Below the pieces are notes generated by a model that ran no database searches, was not told where the DNA came from, and worked only from the letters and a program-made list of their open reading frames with translations. A stretch of DNA of 64,000 bases from Pelargonium tetragonum (taxonomy: Eukaryota; Streptophyta; Magnoliopsida; Geraniales; Geraniaceae), in contig JAYMTL010000015.1 of assembly GCA_036897445.1 (NCBI GenBank), forward strand, positions 124,001-188,000, in the 5' to 3' direction. Below, piece after piece: positions 14,758 to 26,700 of the stretch (positions are counted from its first letter, which is position 1; every line of letters begins with the position of its first letter). A program made the position numbers and the translations under genes.

Positions 14758-16388
14758 TCTTCTATTAAGCTATTAAGTGAAAACACCGAACTCTTCCCGC
14801 AGTCCCGAATAACCAGAGATAGAATTGCCTCTTATTTACCCCTTCGAATTTCTTTTCTTTAAAGTTAAGTTTGAAAAGGTTTTGGAAAGTTTCTATCTAT
14901 TAAGCGGGTTCTTTGGCTCTAGTTTTAACCACGTTTTACTTGAAATTTTTTATCTTTTCACTTACAAAGGAAAAGTTATCCGCTTATTTCAGTGCTACTA
15001 CTATATTATAACTATATACTTCTGTATAATAATCCCTATTTTAGGTATCCCTATTAGTACCGTAAAGCTCTTGGCCCTTGGTTTAAAGTCATATACCCAA
15101 CCCGGTTTACGTAAAGAGTCAAAATCCTTTTTAAAAGAAACTCGTGTGAACCAGGTTTTGATTCTTTTTTAGGAATCCCCTTCGTATCCTTTGGGAAGTT
15201 AAATGGCTAAGCTTTCTCAAATTTTAAGTGCAAATATACTTTTGGTTGCTTTAGCGCTTTGAGTTATTGTTCAGAATTGCGGAGAATATAAGACGAGGTT
15301 TACTGGTCAAAAGACTTCTAGTGATTATTCTAAGCTTCTCTTTATAAGTAAGTGTAACCTCAAAATAGAGGGATTCACTTTATCTTAGTAAGATTTTCAA
15401 GCCTTTGTAGGGCCCTTCTTTAATGCTATAGGGTTTCTTTAGTAGTTCGTATAACCGGGATTACGCCTAATAACCGACACCGGAAAATTTTTGGGACACC
15501 GATCTAGGGACCTCGGACTCTCCTTTTTTAGTTCAGAAAAGATAAAGCGAAGTTCTTCCTAAAACTCTTGATACTAAGAATAGATAAGCCCTTTCAAAAG
15601 AGTAGAAGGGATCCTTTAAAACTAAAAATTTTTGAGAAAAGGAAGTTTATTTTCTTTGTCGCTTAGATTTTTCAAAACAAAAGCGGTATTCCTCACAAAA
15701 GAATTTCTTAATGTAAGGATTAACATAAGTATTAAGCCGGAAATAGGGGCCCTTCTTAGCCGGATTATCCGTTGTTAAGACTTTTTCTTTAATCGACTTC
15801 TCTTAGGTATTGCTTATTTGCTACAGGTGCAGGTATTATTCCAGCTGTCCATTGTACCTCGAATTCCTTAACTAATTAGGAAAACAGGACAAACCCCTTT
15901 CTTGAGAGCTTCCTGAAAGTGCCTTTTCAGCGATACATAGAAAGCGCGGGCTTATCGACCTTTTAACGGAATTCTCTTGTCAAATTCTTTATCTTTCATT
16001 TCCTGCTTTTTTTATTAGATAGAGGCTCCTAACTTAATAATTATAGAATACAATCTCTGTTGAAGAGGAATATACCCTAAGAATTTCCTTTGTATACAGC
16101 CAGCTCCTATATTCTATATATATATTTCTTACCTTTAATAAAAGGGAAACAGAGGATCTAACGAGAGGGGCAATTCCCTTTATAATTTATAATATATTAC
16201 CTTCTAAAAAAATTTTCTGAGAAACCTTAACACTCTAGAGCTTCTTTACTAGAAACAAACAGATGACTCTACTTTAGCTTCAGTTCTTTCTATTCCAAAA
16301 TGTATTTAACCAGAGTACAACAAAAGAGTAAAACAAGAGTGATAATCCTAACTCCTCACAAAGCGAGCCTCCTATAATATTCTTTGAT

Positions 16389-16445
16389 AGGAGCTAGAAC
16401 CTGTGCCATTTCTATCTCATTTCTTAGAAGCGCTCTTTACCCTTT
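16389..16445 (-). pseudogene. Degenerate tRNA relic
   Basis: The plus strand carries GAGCTAGAACCTGTGCC then GCGCTCTTTACCC about 30 nt later, the same order (reverse T-arm, then reverse D-arm) as the 14.7 and 32.95 kb relics. The anticodon region has no paired arm. Confidence 0.22.
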
Positions 16446-17699
16446 ACTTTTAAAAGCAGAAGTTTCCCACCGACTTGCTCCTAACCTAAATAAAAATATA
16501 TAGTGGAAACTCCCCCAAATAACTTTATAACTTAGATGCATTTTACATACTATAAAAAGGGACCTCCTTAGCTTAATTCGAGGGCAGGATAAGCTAGTTT
16601 TAGACTGCATTTGTTCAGATTTAGAATTACTTTACGCTCTATTTCTATACTGTTAGAGTTAGAGGAGCTAGAAATGCCTGAATTACATTACCTTGACTTG
16701 AATACTTTACCTTCCTAAAACTGAACTTCTCCTTTAGCCTTTCCTATTTTTTATTCCTGGAGATTCTACAGTTCTCGAATTTCTTTGACAATAGACTTAA
16801 GCCTCCCTCATTATATTTACTCTCTTTCGTTAGCTTTAGGGAAACAAAGGAGTACAAGAGCAACTCTTTACTTTTAGTTCTTTTCTAGAAGACCCCTTTT
16901 TGTTAGTTTAGCTGCCTTTTTAATTTAATTCATGGGGGTACTTTTTAGGCTTTTAACGCCTATTTTCAGAGATTTTTGGAGCCCTCTCCTTTTAGAATTA
17001 TCCTATTCTGGATTTGTTAGGAGTTCTTGCTGCTTGGATCTAGTAAGGTTTAAGTATATATATATATATTCCTTAGGTAGCTAGTACACTCTTGTTGTTA
17101 ATTAATGGTTCCTTGCAACCAGTAACTTACATGTATTCTACCCTTTCTTTCTTTACCCTATCCAGTTTTCCCCTTGAAATTCTGGAGTAAACAATAAGGA
17201 TTATTAAACATTTAAGGAAAGGCTTCACAAAAAACCACAAAAAAGTATTCAGGACAACGAATCTATATTAATTAGAACAATATCAGAACCTATTCTAGGA
17301 GCATTTCCGTGCCCTACGAGTTAGCCCCCTAGGAATTCGTACATATTATTTTACGTTCGATTTAATACAATACATTTTCTAAGCTCCTTCAGATTAGAAA
17401 AACTAGCAACGGAAGGAAACCCTATCCTTGTAAACCTCTTACATTCTTACAAGCTAGGAAATAAGAAAACAAGCTTTTAGTTCCCCTACTTTTTACTTTA
17501 TAATCCTACGTAACTGATAGAAAAAGGGAGCATAAAAGAGCAACTCCTTAATGAAATCAAAGACTTTCCAATCAAATCTCGGAAAAAAGTAATAGATACA
17601 AAGCTAAAGTTACTGACTAGAATGCCTTTTATCTTCAGTTTAAGCGCCGCGTGAGTTTTTCCTTTTTAGCTTTTTTACTATATAATTCTTGAATTGCTT

Positions 17700-18300
17700 A
17701 GTTCAACGTATATAAAAAAGAGTAAGACATATAACTAAAGCCTTATCAAGAAAGTAAGAAACAGGTTAAGAACGAAGTCAATAAGAAGCTTATGTTTCTC
17801 TAGTGTATGTAAGTGCTATCATAATTAATATCTTCCCTCCCTCACTATATCCGGGTCGGTAACAAGGACACTATCTTCAGCATAATGAGGAATATCTCTT
17901 AAACAAATAGAACCCCTATAACCCATTACCTTAAACTATCTTATACAATCCTATACGAAGAATCAGAACGACAATATCATGTATATACAAGTTATATATA
18001 TAATAATACAATATTATAATACTAATATACTTACATATAAGACATATAAGAATAAACTAGCTACAATAGCCCATACCCGTAATACAGCTATAATAAAAGT
18101 CTCCCTCTATAAGCGTACTGTTACTCTTTCTTCTTACTACTCCTAAGCAACCGGCTACACTCTTGCTATTGCTCTAGCTTCTGTTCCTGTTAAGTCAAAC
18201 AACTAAGTCATCAATGAAGCCTGCTAGGTCAATTAAGAAAACGGGTAAGTAAAACAAAGAAGGAAGAAGGTGGGTATTATAATGCGTGGGTGTACTAACT
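17700..18300 (-). repeat. Dispersed 'TTACCGAC' repeat family, copy at 17.8 kb (diverged)
   Basis: A change of texture: the micropalindromes stop, and TA-rich, TAGCTACAATAG-containing and purine-rich runs appear (18050 region; GAAGGAAGAAGG near 18262). The core lies at 17832-17863 and on the minus strand begins GTTACCGACC and continues to GAGGGAGGG, sharing TTACCGAC and the G-rich block with the copies at 24.3, 36.2, 45.1 and 61.5 kb. Limits are approximate. No coding sequence is seen. Confidence 0.45.
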
Positions 18301-21300
18301 AGAAAGACTCTATACAATACCGAACCGAGAGAGGCTTTTCTAGTATACTCAAAATGCTAAAAAGAACAGCTCTAAGGAATTCCTAGGAGCTTGCACAACA
18401 AATATTAATAAGGAACATTCCTTGGACTTCGGTAATTAAAAAACTCCTGATAAAGAATCTGCTTTAGGAAAATTCTAAAAGGGATGGACCGGCTAAACCT
18501 TATAATGTGCTGTGGTAAAGGATGCCCCTCATAAAAGAGTAAGAAGTTAAATATAAAAATCAATTCTAAGATTTATACAATTATAAAATGAAGTTTAGAG
18601 CACCTCACGCTCAGTACACCGTGAATTCTTTTTTGGTAGAAAGTTCTAGGATATTCCTAGTTTGCGTTTTATATACTATTTTTTATGGTAACTATAAAGG
18701 GATTCCTTTTACAAGTTCTTGTTTTAAAGAATGCATATGAGTTTAAATAGTTAGAGCATAGCCTTGTTCAAAACCCATGACATAAAAAAATCTTTTTGTA
18801 GAGCCTCCTTTGTCCAGAAAAATCGGTCCTAACTAAGAAGCTTTTTCTCGATTACTAAGTTGTACCCATCTGGAATACTATACAAGATAAAAAAGAGCCT
18901 GTTAAAAAAAGGGATTTCTGTGATATATAGAAACTCCGTGTGTTAATATAATACGTTTCCTAGATTCTTTGTCCTAATAAAATGGACTCATCTCAAAGAG
19001 CTCCTATTTTAAAAGCACCTGGATCAGGCTAAGCATTATTAGTACAAAAATCTTAGGGAGATGCTTGGATAAGGAGCAGAAGTAAATTATAGAGGGGTCC
19101 TTCTGATAGAAAGTGTATCCATAAGTAAATACATTTGCTTTTTACCCTTTTTTGGTAAGTTCGATTTCTATTTCGGCAGCGGTGTAAAACAACCCTATTA
19201 TACTCTGTTAGCAAAAATCTCGTAAGGTAGAGTGGAATACTTAAGGTTTCGGAGACCCTTTTTGCCCTATACAAGTGTATACTTTTTTGTATATCTTGGT
19301 ATGCTATATAAAAATAAGTACAATTACCTCCTTATAATAGTAGTACCTTAAATCCCCGTATCCCAGCTCGATTGCCTAAAGTCTAAAATATATCAAGAAT
19401 ATCCCTGAGTTTTAGACTTTAGCTTTGTAATCTTTCTCGCCAAATAGGAATAAAGGATCCTTATATAAATATAAAATCCAGCTCCGTTTCAAGGAATCGC
19501 ACTTTTAAGGTAGTTGGGGTTTGACTGCATTTTAGCGCAACATCTATTACAAATTTCTAAAAATTTACTGGAGTTAGATCTATTTTACACGATAGAGGTA
19601 TAGGCGGGTTTTCAGCACAAATAAGTAGGAAACCAAAAAGATTCAACACCAGGATAAATTTTGAGTTCTTTACTTAATTTGGACTCGAATTGCTGTAATT
19701 GACTATTATAGTCAAAAATCGGGCAATAACTAAACTTAGGAAATTTTTTATGGCCTTTTTAACGCGTTAAAACCCTTTTTACAAGCCTTTGCATTTCTAC
19801 ATTTTAAGATATTTTTGGCTATTCATTCAAATTGGTAATTTTATCTAGAATTTCATTTTAAAGCATATGCTAGCTAGAGCCCCAGAAAGCCTTATCTATT
19901 CTATTTGTGTTGGAGAAATTTTCATCTTATAGACCTCATTTATGTTTATGATGGAATGAATAATGAATAAGGAAGTCCTAATATCTAACTAAGTAGAGGG
20001 ATTTTCTATCTTTATAGCTTATCCGGTGCCGCGCTCCTAAATAAGTCTCTATTTTTTATTCCTTCTCAAATTAAGTAAGTAATTAAGGGTAAGGGTCCTA
20101 AAAATCGTTTGGCACTAGCATTATTTATTAATAAGCGGTAACTTGCAGAATGGGTTACTGCTGATATTTCTAGTTATGTGACAGGATTGTCTGGGGAAAC
20201 TTTTTTGTTTTTTCAAGGTATCTCTTGGCTCTCTTTTTATCTCTTTGCTTCAGAGGAATCGGCTACTAAACTTAAGTTAACAAATCGAGAGTAATCCATA
20301 CGCATTTGTAGTACCGGGAACCCTTCGAGGAGTTGTTGGGATAATAAGTTTAGGTGACTACCCGGCTTTGCAACAGTGTTGGAATTTTATTAAAGTGTGT
20401 TCTATCAGAAAGAGTCATTCTTGGTATAAAGTTCTACAAAAAAGACCCCTAAGTAAGATATTCAATTGAGCTGCATTTTCTTCATTATCTAAACTCATCA
20501 ACATGACTTTTGCACTAAATCCCAAAAAAGTTCGAGAGACCCCTTTACTTTTGATAACTAAGTCTCTCATCATATAAGTAGAATTCACCTTGTTTTAGTA
20601 GAGTAACATAAAAACGCCTTACCTTGTCAGCACTGCTTTTTGATTCAGGTCCCCCTGGTTCTCTAGTTGTGTAGTTATTACAAGATTAATCCGCGATAAG
20701 CGCCCTAGGGAGAATAAAAGTCAAGCTTCTAATTAGAGTATGCCCGGTGACTAGGGCTGGACTTCCTTAATAATCAAGAATAAAGAAGTTGAAGAATACG
20801 CTTGAGGCCTAAGCCCCAAAAATCCAGTTCTGCTAGAGCTTTCTGTCAAAAAATAGAGCTGTTACGGATACAATAATCTGATGGTTAAGCTTTCTATAAG
20901 GTATTCCAGGGCTTGGATTCCTTTAGATGTGAGCTGTAAATTACTTATATAATTTAATAAAGTCGTGAGTTTTTAATTAATATGGGATTCTTTTTATTTT
21001 ATGAATACTGAGGAGATACCAGACTGTGAGCTGGGAAGAGATTAGTGCTTTGCAGCTTTCCATTTGTCAGGGGTTACCTTGCGTAAGAAAAGGGATATTA
21101 TCGGATCATAAAACGCTTTCTTTATTGGTTTAAAAAACTATTCCGGACACTTTAATTATTACATCGGAAATGCGGGGCTTCTGAAATCTTGTTGGTAACT
21201 CTGTCATTTTAATAAAGATATACAAAGTTTAAGCCTCTTTCTTAGAATTTCTTATTATTACGTTCATTATATATATATAGCTTTTTATGCTCTTTTATTC

Positions 21301-22700
21301 CACTGTATATAAGATAAACCTTTAACGTGTTAGACTTATCTGCAAGCTCCCTGGATCTAAATAAAAAAACTTAATTCTAAATATATCATTCTTTTTTGCC
21401 TCAATTGGGCAAGGGAGGCTACTTGGCTAGCGAAATTCTATACTTGCGTTTTTTGAATGGAAAAAGACTCGCTCTTAATAAAAAGAAAGGTTGCGTATTT
21501 AAATCACCTTCCAAAGTTATCCGCAGTATTCCTAGGATTGGCGTGTATTTTACAGATATAGCCCCCTGTGGTAAAAAAAGAATACTATTTTAACTAAAAT
21601 GGTTCTAATAGAGCCCTAAACTGCGGCACTTCTTGATAACTAGACCCGGGGATGAAGCCCGACAAAATCTAAACAAGGCTGCTGGGGCGGAAACATAAGA
21701 CAAAGTTTTGGCTCTAACTTAACAAGAAAGCTCTTTTATTTATATAGAAAGTATAAGAACCACGCTAAAGTGAATAAGAGAAGAAGCCCCTTCTGTTACG
21801 GAAGAGTTCTCGCTAGAAGTTTGAGAGTAAGGATAGCTGATGTTCGGGGGTCCCTAGTACCCAGGCTGATACCTTGTATAGAGTCTTGACTTGTACTTTC
21901 ACTGCACAGAATATTCTAACTTAACTAAATCCGGTTTTGGTATTCTCAACCAGCACAAAAAGGTATATAAAAAGCCACAAGAATCCTTAAAACGGGGGGA
22001 GTGGGCATATTAGTCAGTAGCACCCAAACTCTCGATATAACGCACGAAGTCAAAAAGTCATTTTATTAGGGAGCGTCAAGTAAGTAAATATTCAACGCAC
22101 ACTCGTAATCAAAAGTACTCTTAAGTATTAAGTCCTACCTTCGCGTCACTAGCACATCCCGAATTACTAGACTTTAATTCTTGCTAAGGAATTCCCTTTA
22201 AAATCCCATAACTGACTCTCCTATCGCATAAGGGATTAAGGGGTATAACGCATTCTCAGTAAATCTCCTGCGGGGGCTGTAGCCCCTAATTAGAATTAGA
22301 CGATAACTCGAAAATAAGAACAAGAAAGTCTATTTCCCAAGGGAAACTCAGTGAAAATACATTTTTAAACTACCTCTGCATGCAAAAGGGGCCCAGGCCG
22401 ATCTCCTTTATATTTATAACGTATCTGTATTGCCTTAGAAGAGGGGAACCCTTGAGAGTAAAAGGAATTTAGTCTAAGTCATTTAGTTTTTCAAACAAGC
22501 AAATAGTATTTATTAGAAAGAAAGATACGGCCGTATAAGGGGAATCCACTAAAGCCAGGTTCGCGAGTAACCTATAAATTTCACGCTTTGTTACGTCAAA
22601 AATGTATTAAAAAGTCCCGGAGTTCTATCCTCAGTCTCAGAAAAGATAAAGCCTCCGACTGCTAGCTGAAATCCTATAGCGTACGCCCTTTATAAATAAA
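18301..22700. other. Non-coding spacer of the micropalindrome texture
   Basis: Return of AT-rich spacer with frequent AGGNNNNCCT-like islands. No gene, tRNA or rRNA recognised. Open frames of 65-73 codons here show no family resemblance. Confidence 0.65.
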
Positions 22701-23240
22701 GTAATATCTATTTATTAGTTAGTAGAGTATATAGGGTAGGTAAGTATAGATATTGTAGTTATAGGTACAGTTTACTGTAATGATGAGAGGGGTTTGACGT
22801 CTAAGGTGTATTACTCCGGTTCTCCGTGTTTATCGTTATGGGGGGGAAACAAACCTTAGAGATACTGGCAGGTAGTCCTTTTTCCTGACTGTAGGTAACT
22901 CATGATAGTCTTTGATAGTACATATTTTTTATAGGCATACCATCTTTTCTGACCCGGACTTCAATTACTTGTACTCGCTTGTTTGTTCTACTGACTTACC
23001 AGACTTTGACTTACTTCTTCTTCTTGACTTACAGGTTTATTTTGAGCTAGCTGTTTTTCTATCTTCTTAGCTTTAGTATTCTTCTTATGATTCTTGTTGG
23101 TGGTTCTTTGTACCTAATGTACTTACTTATTTAAAGTCTAATGTACTTACTTATTTAAAGTCTAAAGTATAGTACTACCTTGCCTTACCCCTTGTTTTTT
23201 AGGGGCTCCGGTTATAGAACTTTTACTTAGAAAAGACTCT
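22700..23240 (+). repeat. Low-complexity pyrimidine-rich segment, possible dispersed-repeat member
   Basis: TAGTTAGTAGAGTATATAGGGTAGG-type low-complexity sequence, then a run dominated by CTTCTTCTTCTTGACTTAC and GAGCTAGCTG. Its layout resembles the copy at 23.9-24.5 kb, including CTCCGTGTTTATCG compared with TTTGTGTTTATCA there. The TTACCGACTGAAG core itself is not recognisable. It ends in a 24-bp tandem duplication at 23115-23162. Confidence 0.35.
23115..23162 (+). repeat. Perfect 24-bp tandem duplication
   Basis: Two identical 24-bp units (23115-23138 and 23139-23162), beginning TAATGTACTTACTT and ending TTTAAAGTC, followed by TAA that starts a third. Being perfect, it is likely recent, in line with slippage. 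Confidence 0.9.
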
Positions 23241-23849
23241 AATAAAAAAATCAAAGTCTACAATCTGCATTTTGAATTTGTAGAAATTCCACGTGAGGGA
23301 AAACCGGAGAGGATAGTGAAAACAATAGAGCTTCTTGATTTTCTGTTTGTAAATACAACACAAATTTATAGGAATAGCATATTATATATAGAATAAAAAG
23401 TATGACGGGGTTTCCGCCTCTTCTGAGACCCCTTTTTCCTGAATTTCAAAACCTGGGACTATATTAATTTCAGAAAGGTATTTAAACTTAATATGGAAGT
23501 CTATAGCTACAATCTTCCTTTTTGGTTTGTACAAAATGACCTAAAAAATTTTCAGTCGGCTAATAATACCAGAAAGTGGGTTCTTTTCTCACCTAGCGCT
23601 TATCTACCGGACTCGTTTGGACTTTCGGGGCATCCGTTTACTACGTTTGATTTAATCTCAAAGGGATGCTGGGTACAGTAAGATAGTTTAAAGAGCCCAG
23701 CTTTGCAGAGCAGAGGGGTTAGGCTCCATAATGAAGGTTATAGCTAACTGGTTAAGTAAAGGGTTTACTTTTTAGAAGAGTTTAGTAAGTCACTCTTCCG
23801 AGGGGGCTGTGTTCCTTTTAAAAATCACCCTTTTTGATTGTGTATGCAT

Positions 23850-24480
23850 GCACTATGACACCCATCTATTGTATACTTCTTATCTTTCTTTGACTTATTT
23901 GTTCCTCTTCTTGACTTTATAATAGAAAGATCTTCCTTCTTGTTAGTTGCTTATCTGCGATACCTGTACCTGAATTCTGTATCTGTATTAGAGCTATAAC
24001 TTGTTGGTTCTTATTAGTTAGTATTCCTAGGATAGAAGAAGAGTAAGAACTATAGGGATTCTATTCTTGTTATGTTTCTTGTACTTATTGTAGCTAGCCT
24101 AGCTTAGTTACTGTACTATTGTATTCTGTATTTTAGTTAGTGTATTATTGTCTTAATGATGTATTAGTTTATTTACTGTAGTTATAGTTTTATATTGTAC
24201 TAGATTGGGGGTCTTAGGGCTATCGCACCTAAATATAGTACTTGTTGTTTAAGAGATATTACTCTTTGTACTTTGTGTTTATCAAGAGTGAGTGTATAGG
24301 TCTTAGAGGTACGAAGTCTTGTTACCGACTGAAGCGTTAACGGAGGAAGGTTCTTGTATAGAGTAAATCTAGATATACCTACTTACATACTCTAGAGACA
24401 TTCTTTTTCTATTGACTTACTAACCTATGTCTTTCTTTGTAGCTATACTGGCATTTTGATTCTTTATTTATTTCCCTCGA
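23850..24480 (+). repeat. Dispersed 'TTACCGACTGAAGCG' repeat family, copy at 24.3 kb
   Basis: The core at 24321-24350 reads GTTACCGACTGAAGCG followed by TTAACGGAGGAAGG. Upstream are the shared words GTGTTTATCAAGAGTGAGTG and TAGGTCTTAGAGG, which match the reverse complement of the 36.2 kb copy (ATCAATAGCGAGTATAGAAACTTAGAGAGG). The flank from 23.88 kb is pyrimidine-rich and contains TTATTGTAGCTAGC, the reverse of the GCTAGCTACAATA word seen in other copies. There is no open frame of note. Boundaries are approximate. Confidence 0.5.
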
Positions 24481-25420
24481 AGAGCTCAAAATTAGAAAAG
24501 AAAATTGAGGATAAACTGGTAAAATGTACAAACAAAACCACCTTACTTGGTATATAAACAGCAAATAAATAACACTCTAGATAGAAACTTCGGTATTGTT
24601 CTATCTAATCCCTAAACTTTTTTCTTAGCTTTGACTGGAAAGTAATTTAAGTAACTTGTAAGTTTCTCTATACAAAAATCTTTTCCATTTTAGTAGACTT
24701 ACTTGGAAAATACCTGATGAAGAAAGGGCTTCTCTATTTCCAGTAAATCCAGAACGGAAGAAAGAAGACCTATATAAACTTTCATTGAATTTTAGGCGGA
24801 GTACAGAAACGCAGAAATACGAGAGTTCTAATCCCGTAGGTCTAAGGCTCCTCCCAAGCTAATAAAGAGAAAAAGAGGACGAAATGGAATTCCTAAAACC
24901 TCCAAAAAGGGTAGACTCTATCTTGATACCTACCTTAAGGGTAATCCGCTTATTGCCGCTTGTAGCGAATAGCATACTTGTAGCTAATCTTACTCTTCTT
25001 ATTATAATTAGGATATAAAAGTCTAAGAAATGGGTAAAGCGTCCTCCGCTTGGTAACAAATCCCGCCCTTCTCCTGAACCTGAGTATTAAGACAAAAAGA
25101 GAGATCCTATAAGTAAGGGCTCCCCCTTTGCAATACCACTGGGCAAAACTTATTGTTGGTTAAAACTCTAGAGTTTTCCTTTTTAGCTCTAACTTGTACT
25201 TTTTCGCTATTTGACTTAAGAGTCAAACCCTTTTGTTTACTACTTCAACTCTTGATAGAAGACTAAAGGAAGCTAACTCAGAACTTGACTATGTCCATTA
25301 CTTACGAGGATTCCTTTCCTATAGAGTAATTAGGTCGAAAAGCTTCCCCCAATTTGTAGGATGCCCTTATAGTAAAAAGAAGAAAAAGTGAACTTAGGCT
25401 TAATATTTATATTAAGTAAG
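24480..25420. other. Spacer, no gene recognised
   Basis: Mixed AT-rich spacer between the 24.3 kb repeat and the purine-rich block near nad4. A T-arm-like word (GAGAGTTCTAATCCCGTAGG, near 24824) is the only feature of note, and it does not fold as a tRNA. Confidence 0.5.
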
Positions 25421-26700
25421 TCAACAAGAGACACTTGCCTAATGCATATAGTATCGAGCCAATGGAGGAATGGAAAGATGCTAGCTAGCATTGCTTGGCA
25501 GTCGATAGTGTATCAACATTCAATTAGGTTAGTGTAATAAGAAACCTTACAGCAACAAGAGACACTTGCCTAAACGAATTAATAGGAACTCTCTAGCAGT
25601 CGAAAGCAACGAAGATATTAGGAAGATATAATATATTAACTGAAATTAACTGCCTAATTTGTTAGCTTGCCAAACAAGAGACAAGCTCTTGCCTCTGTTT
25701 GCTAGAGAAGGTGTATTAGTTGAGCCTTGGGAAGAAGTCAACCTTTTCTTCAATCTAAGAAGGGGTGAATCTAGGTCAATAGCTGTTGAATGGACAGAAG
25801 TGATGGAAACAGTTGGAATTCGAGCAAAGAAGGTGCGAAGCAAATGAAGGAGTTAGGAAGATATAATAAGAAAACCTAAGGAAACATAGTAATTCATCCT
25901 AAAAGTGAAAGAAGGTAATGCAATTAATGCCTAGGATGAAAGAAGAATTGGTGCTACGCCGATCGAGGTAATGTAATTAGTTTCGAAGGTACATTAGGAA
26001 GAGATAATAATGATACTGAAAGGTCAATATGTAATATTGAGAAATTCATTAACCTAAACTCATTAACAAGAGCTAGTGTAGCTAATGAATAGGGTTAGGA
26101 AGAATAAGATACCGTAGGTAATGCAATTAATGCCTAAGTCCTTTGCAAGCTCTGTCGATAGCAAGTGCAAGAAGGAAGTGGAATGCGGGCAAAGTAGGCA
26201 AAAGAGGGAATTGAAGCTCTATCTTAGCTGTCGAAGGTGAAAGCCAATCCTCCGAAACAGAAGGAGGAAGGGAAGGAGGCAAGCTTGTCTTGGCTGTTGA
26301 AGGTGAACCAATGCTAAAGGTAATGTAATTAAGGCAAGTGCTGCTTGCAGGCTAAGGATGAAGGTCAAGCTGTCGAATGCGTCTTCTTCAATTAGGAAGA
26401 TAATATTAACCTCCGGGAAACTTCTTCTTCCTAATGGGAATTCGGTAGGTTCTGTACTCTATATTATTAGGAAGATATTAATATGAAACCGTAGGAACCA
26501 GATTAAGAATTCCTAAGTCGATAAAGAAGGTAATGTAATTAAGAATGCCAATGTCGATAATGTTGCTAGCGAGTCTAAGATGAATGAAAGTGTACTTGCA
26601 AGCCTAAGAAGGTTAGTGGAACCTTGAAAGCGAGCAATTGACGTACGAACCAAGCGAGGAGTTGCAGTCGAAGGAAGAGGAGAGTTGAAAGTGCTGCTAT
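25421..26700 (+). repeat. Purine-rich repeat cluster: six TTAGGAAGATATAATA-like units interleaved with GGTAATGYAATTAA units
   Basis: TTAGGAAGATATAATA-like words occur at 25618-25635, 25852-25868, 25993-26011, 26094-26110, 26391-26408 and 26466-26484, all in the same orientation and each slightly different. Between them lie GGTAATG(C/T)AATTA words at 25912, 25965, 26114, 26317 and 26526. A 21-bp direct repeat (CAACAAGAGACACTTGCCTAA with one-base boundary shifts) occurs at 25422 and 25553. The plus strand is strikingly purine-rich. Short frames exist on both strands but show no family features. The cluster looks like an old, diverged tandem or nested repeat. Confidence 0.6.
25912..25935 (+). 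repeat. GGTAATGCAATTAATGCC motif, plus-oriented copies
   Basis: Type copy of a short dispersed motif, AGGTAATGYAATTAANAATGCCTAG. Other plus-oriented copies are at 25965-25980, 26114-26138, 26317-26335, 26526-26549 and 27298-27324. Copies differ by one to a few bases. The motif is not an ORF, tRNA or known promoter that I recognise. Confidence 0.65.

Larger units (their letters stand above)
1..17699. other. Non-coding spacer of the micropalindrome texture
   Basis: No gene, rRNA or foldable tRNA seen on either strand. The stretch is AT-rich and packed with short GC-richer quasi-palindromes, for example 2415-2424, 3264-3282, 5827-5845, 6197-6205, 6518-6529, 8132-8142 and 8653-8667. It also holds tRNA relics near 10.7, 14.7 and 16.4 kb, a T-arm-like GGTTCAAGTCCC at 6639-6650, and TA microsatellites near 14195, 16118 and 17055. 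The longest open frame (115 codons at 14825-15172) has no recognisable homology and is within chance expectation. Confidence 0.7.

Noticed and set aside
14825-15172. 115-codon frame with a hydrophobic middle (YYYIITIYFCIIIPILGIP)
   Set aside because: No recognisable family, ordinary spacer composition, and a length expected by chance in 64 kb of AT-rich DNA. It could still be checked for transcription as an orphan membrane ORF.
17050-17070. TA microsatellites (also near 14195, 16118 and 18000)
   Set aside because: Short simple repeats, common in AT-rich DNA; not informative alone.
25646-25847. Mutually overlapping plus and minus frames in the purine-rich cluster
   Set aside because: Open frames on both strands follow from the biased repeat composition; there is no conserved motif.
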